Source: CAZDXB01 sp964509335
GTDB lineage: Bacteria; Bacteroidota; Ignavibacteria; Kapaibacteriales; UBA2268
Direction of reading: 5' to 3'
Assembly (NCBI GenBank): GCA_964509335.1
Contig: CAZDXB010000035.1
Coordinates: 1 to 24,798, forward strand
DNA: 24,798 nt
The first letter of the stretch is position 1, and every line of letters starts with the position of its first letter. Position numbers and translations under genes: made by a program. Under the pieces are notes generated by a model. The model was not told the DNA's origin. It searched no databases and saw only the letters and a program-made list of their open reading frames with translations. Shown in pieces: positions 22,735 through 24,798 of this stretch.

Positions 22735-23055
22735 CTAATTATCTTTTTTGTAAATCCATTTGCCGCCGGAATCTTTTTTGAATCCGACTTTTTCCCAAAA
22801 ACCAATCGCCGTAGGTCGAACTCTGTCCGCGATTATTGTGTCGTATTTGTTTTTTACGCTCTCGACAAATTTTGTCGCGTAACCTCTGCCCTCGAATTCG
22901 GGGAAGATGTTTATTGAGTAAACAGTGAAAACGTCGCCTTCAGCTAAGCATCGCGCTTTGCCTACTCTGTCGTTCCCCGCAGTTATATTTGCCCAATCGT
23001 ATTCCGAATGTTGCTGGGCTTTAGGGATGAATTCTATTTTTAATTCCTCGCTCAT
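22735..23055 (-). CDS. GNAT-family N-acetyltransferase
   Basis: The 106-residue protein is a minimal GNAT fold. The SINIFPEFEGRGYATKFVE segment contains the acetyl-CoA pyrophosphate-binding loop EGRGYA (55-60), and the late AIGFWEKVGFKKD motif is the typical final strand-turn. Substrate is unknown. It lies 56 nt downstream of a deacetylase-like gene on the same strand, so an acetylation/deacetylation pair is possible but unproven. Confidence 0.85.
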   Translation of the reverse strand: MSEELKIEFIPKAQQHSEYDWANITAGNDRVGKARCLAEGDVFTVYSINIFPEFEGRGYATKFVESVKNKYDTIIADRVRPTAIGFWEKVGFKKDSGGKWIYKKDN

Positions 23056-23111
23056 ATCTTTAGTTCGCGCTAATTAATCTTTAAGTTGAAACTTAAACAA
23101 ATTCTACCAGA

Positions 23112-23885
23112 TTACAAAAGTTTATAGTCTAATCCTTCGCAAAATGAAGCGACGTTTTTCCCTAAGTATCTTTTGTCGTAACCGCCTTCGAGAGTAGCGA
23201 AAACTCGAGAATGCCCCATTTTATTCGCCAGCTTTCTCATCAGCGCCGCTAAGTAAAAGTAATCGAAAGTAGTTAGTTTTTTGCCGACTTCCTCGACGTG
23301 CGAGTCGAAGCCCGCCGATATTCCAATAATATCGACCGGCTCAAGGTCTTTAATATAAGCCTCTACCGCTTTTTTATACTTTACGCTGTCCTCCGCCATA
23401 ACGTTGAGAATTTTGACGTTTTCGAATTCGGAAAGGACGTTCTTAGTTCCGTCGCCGGTGTGGGCGTCGATGTCGATGATGAAAGCGGTCTTGATTTTGT
23501 TTTGAATCAACAGCCGTTTAACGGCTATCGCCATATTAGAGAAGAAGCAATGCCCCCAAGCCATATATTTATAAGCGTGGTGGCCGGGCGGTCGGACGCA
23601 GGCGAAAGCCGGTTCGTTTTGGAGGGCGTGTTCCGAAGCCAAAATCGCGCCGCCCGCCGCCAAGCAAGCGGCTTTGAAAAGCGTCTCGTTTTTTTCAACC
23701 GACTCTACGTAATTTCTCTCGTGCGCGATTAGTATATCTTGTCTGGTAGCGGGTTTCGGCTCTACGAACTCGAACGAATTCTTGGCGCGCAAAGCCTTCG
23801 TTATCGCTTCCATCCGTCCGGGGGCGGCGGCGGAATCGTCGGCGTAATCGCTTTTGCAATAGTCTTTATGAAAAATTACTTTCAT
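23112..23885 (-). CDS. Histone deacetylase family / acetylpolyamine amidohydrolase-like protein
   Basis: The 257-residue arginase/deacetylase fold protein has the RPPGHHA motif (H102, H103), zinc ligands D140 and H142 in IDIDAHTGDGT, D194 in GFDSH and the catalytic Tyr in LEGGY (Y236). The usual DxHHGNGT is DAHTGDGT here, as in some short bacterial homologues. Family members remove acetyl groups from lysines, acetoin-like compounds or acetylpolyamines. Polyamine substrates are suggested only weakly by the deoxyhypusine-synthase-like enzyme at the left of the window. It is shorter than most HDACs (300-370 residues). It is the first gene of the minus-strand run and is divergent from the VWA gene. 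Confidence 0.9.
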   Translation of the reverse strand: MKVIFHKDYCKSDYADDSAAAPGRMEAITKALRAKNSFEFVEPKPATRQDILIAHERNYVESVEKNETLFKAACLAAGGAILASEHALQNEPAFACVRPPGHHAYKYMAWGHCFFSNMAIAVKRLLIQNKIKTAFIIDIDAHTGDGTKNVLSEFENVKILNVMAEDSVKYKKAVEAYIKDLEPVDIIGISAGFDSHVEEVGKKLTTFDYFYLAALMRKLANKMGHSRVFATLEGGYDKRYLGKNVASFCEGLDYKLL

Positions 23886-23969
23886 TTTTCGCTCGTTTTT
23901 CGACTTTAAATATAACGCTTTTTAATTTTTAGAAAAACTATTAGAATCTTTTGTTTTTTAAAAATTATT

Positions 23970-23998
23970 TTGCAAATTAAAATCATTAGTAATATAAG
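23970..23998 (+). promoter_or_regulatory. Candidate promoter of the VWA gene
   Basis: TTGCAA (23970-23975) and TATAAG (23993-23998) are 17 nt apart, a good sigma-70 arrangement. TAAGTTTA (23995-24002) also matches the Bacteroidota TAnnTTTG box at seven of eight positions. Transcription would start about 25 nt before the ATG. Confidence 0.35.
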
Positions 23999-24033
23999 TT
24001 TAGTAACAGATTATGCTCAAGCTGAGGAATTAA

Positions 24034-24798
24034 ATGAAAAAACTGGCGCTCTTCTTAATCTTTATTTTTTGTCAAGCCGCGTTCGGGCAGTCCTTCTCTG
24101 TCTTCGATGTTGACGCCTCGAACTTCCCAACCGTAAAAGGGAAGTTTTTCGCTTTCGACGCCGACGGAAATCAAATCACAAATTTGTCCGCTTCGGACTT
24201 TGAAGTAAACGAAGACGGGGTTCAAAGGAACGTTACAAGCGTCTCCTGTCCGCCGCCGCAACCGCCCGAAGCGCTGTCGTCGGTCTTGACGATAGACGTT
24301 TCCGGTTCGATGGGCGGAGGAAATCTCGGATATGCCAAAGCGGCGGCGAAGGCTTGGGCAACCGCAATGCCGCTCGGCAAGTCCGAATGCGCTATTACGT
24401 CGTTCGACAATAAAAATTACTTCAATCAGGATTTCACGACGGACAAACAAAAACTATTGGACGCTATAAATAGCTTAAGCGCCGGAGGCGGCACCGACTT
24501 CGACGCGGGATTTATAAATCCTATGGCGGGAGCTTTGCTCGCCGTCGAGAACGGCAAACATAAAAAAGTAGTCGTGTTTTTGACCGACGGCAGAGCCGGC
24601 GGCGATGAAACGGCGATAATACAAAAAGCCAATTCCCTCAATGCGACAGTTTACTGCGTTACTCTCGGAATGTCCTGTCCGCAAATATTAAGAAACATAG
24701 CTACGCAAACCGGCGGGCAGTGGTTTGAGAATGTTACTTCCGGCGAGCAAGCGAAACAGATTTATCAAAAGATACTTCAGACCGCTCAGGGCGGCGAC
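24034..24798 (+). CDS. Secreted von Willebrand factor A domain protein, 3' end outside window
   Basis: The frame is open from ATG 24034 (GAGGAAT upstream) to the last base, giving 255 residues without a stop. A signal peptide (residues 1-18, ending AAFG) is followed by a beta domain (about 20-75) and a VWA domain (about 84-250) with a complete metal site: DVSGS at 88-92, T154 in GGTDF and D185 in LTDGRA. Unlike the degenerate VWA of the lipoprotein at 11027-12883, this one should bind Mg. It probably mediates protein adhesion in the periplasm or outside the cell. The C-terminal domains are not seen. Confidence 0.9.
   Translation, partial: MKKLALFLIFIFCQAAFGQSFSVFDVDASNFPTVKGKFFAFDADGNQITNLSASDFEVNEDGVQRNVTSVSCPPPQPPEALSSVLTIDVSGSMGGGNLGYAKAAAKAWATAMPLGKSECAITSFDNKNYFNQDFTTDKQKLLDAINSLSAGGGTDFDAGFINPMAGALLAVENGKHKKVVVFLTDGRAGGDETAIIQKANSLNATVYCVTLGMSCPQILRNIATQTGGQWFENVTSGEQAKQIYQKILQTAQGGD

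Noticed and set aside
24055..24450. Minus-strand ORFs at the right edge
   Set aside because: They are antisense shadows of the VWA gene, whose plus frame is open from 24034 to the window end with a signal peptide and complete metal site.

Overview
The window comes from a bacterium with moderately low GC. The gene content suggests the Bacteroidota/Chlorobiota superphylum, possibly an Ignavibacteria- or Kapabacteria-like lineage. The clues are an hpnC-hpnD squalene pair, a bacterial deoxyhypusine-synthase-family enzyme, a rhomboid-like membrane protein with a DUF6576-like tail, a VWA/OmpA/SPOR lipoprotein and one promoter box of the Bacteroidota TAnnTTTG type. This placement is an inference from gene families, not from a marker-gene tree. 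All proteins look chromosomal and mostly housekeeping; no rRNA, tRNA, phage, transposase or cas gene was seen.

Layout, left to right. Positions 1-63 look like the tail of a plus-strand gene. Positions 64-388 form a repeat- and hairpin-rich gap. From 389 to 7780 everything is on the minus strand: a peptidyl-prolyl isomerase chaperone with its own terminator; a GT2 glycosyltransferase-hpnC-hpnD operon; nuoE translationally coupled to a rhomboid-like membrane protein; and a deoxyhypusine-synthase-family enzyme. From 7963 to 10831 on the plus strand are an MBL-fold hydrolase, queG and trxB. From 11027 to 14247 on the minus strand are a ClpB-like protein that has only the middle domain and second ATPase, and an envelope lipoprotein. 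From 14641 to 17575 on the plus strand are sucD, ndk, a Nudix hydrolase and a secreted protein of unknown function. A small membrane protein (minus) then faces cutA-radC (plus). A MITE-like element and a 39-bp-period array of dyad repeats lead into an AAA/DUF4143 ATPase. Positions 20959-23885 on the minus strand are a histone-deacetylase-like amidohydrolase, a GNAT acetyltransferase, two small proteins and a MEMO-family protein with an extra N-terminal domain. The right edge is the start of a secreted VWA protein that runs out of the window.

The most unusual signals are non-coding. (1) Four dyad-symmetric repeats at exactly 39-bp spacing lie upstream of the DUF4143 ATPase; the last contains its ribosome binding site, and base changes within the repeats are compensated across the dyad. 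(2) A family of hairpins keeps the loop CTCCGA/CTCCGC and outer TCC/GGA clamps while the stem sequence varies with matching complementary changes. These, and two copies of a 33-bp palindrome, sit in convergent (tail-to-tail) gaps. (3) A MITE-like element holds two hairpins with the same loop (in opposite orientation) and different stems. Together these suggest a lineage-specific set of structured intergenic repeats marking 3' ends.
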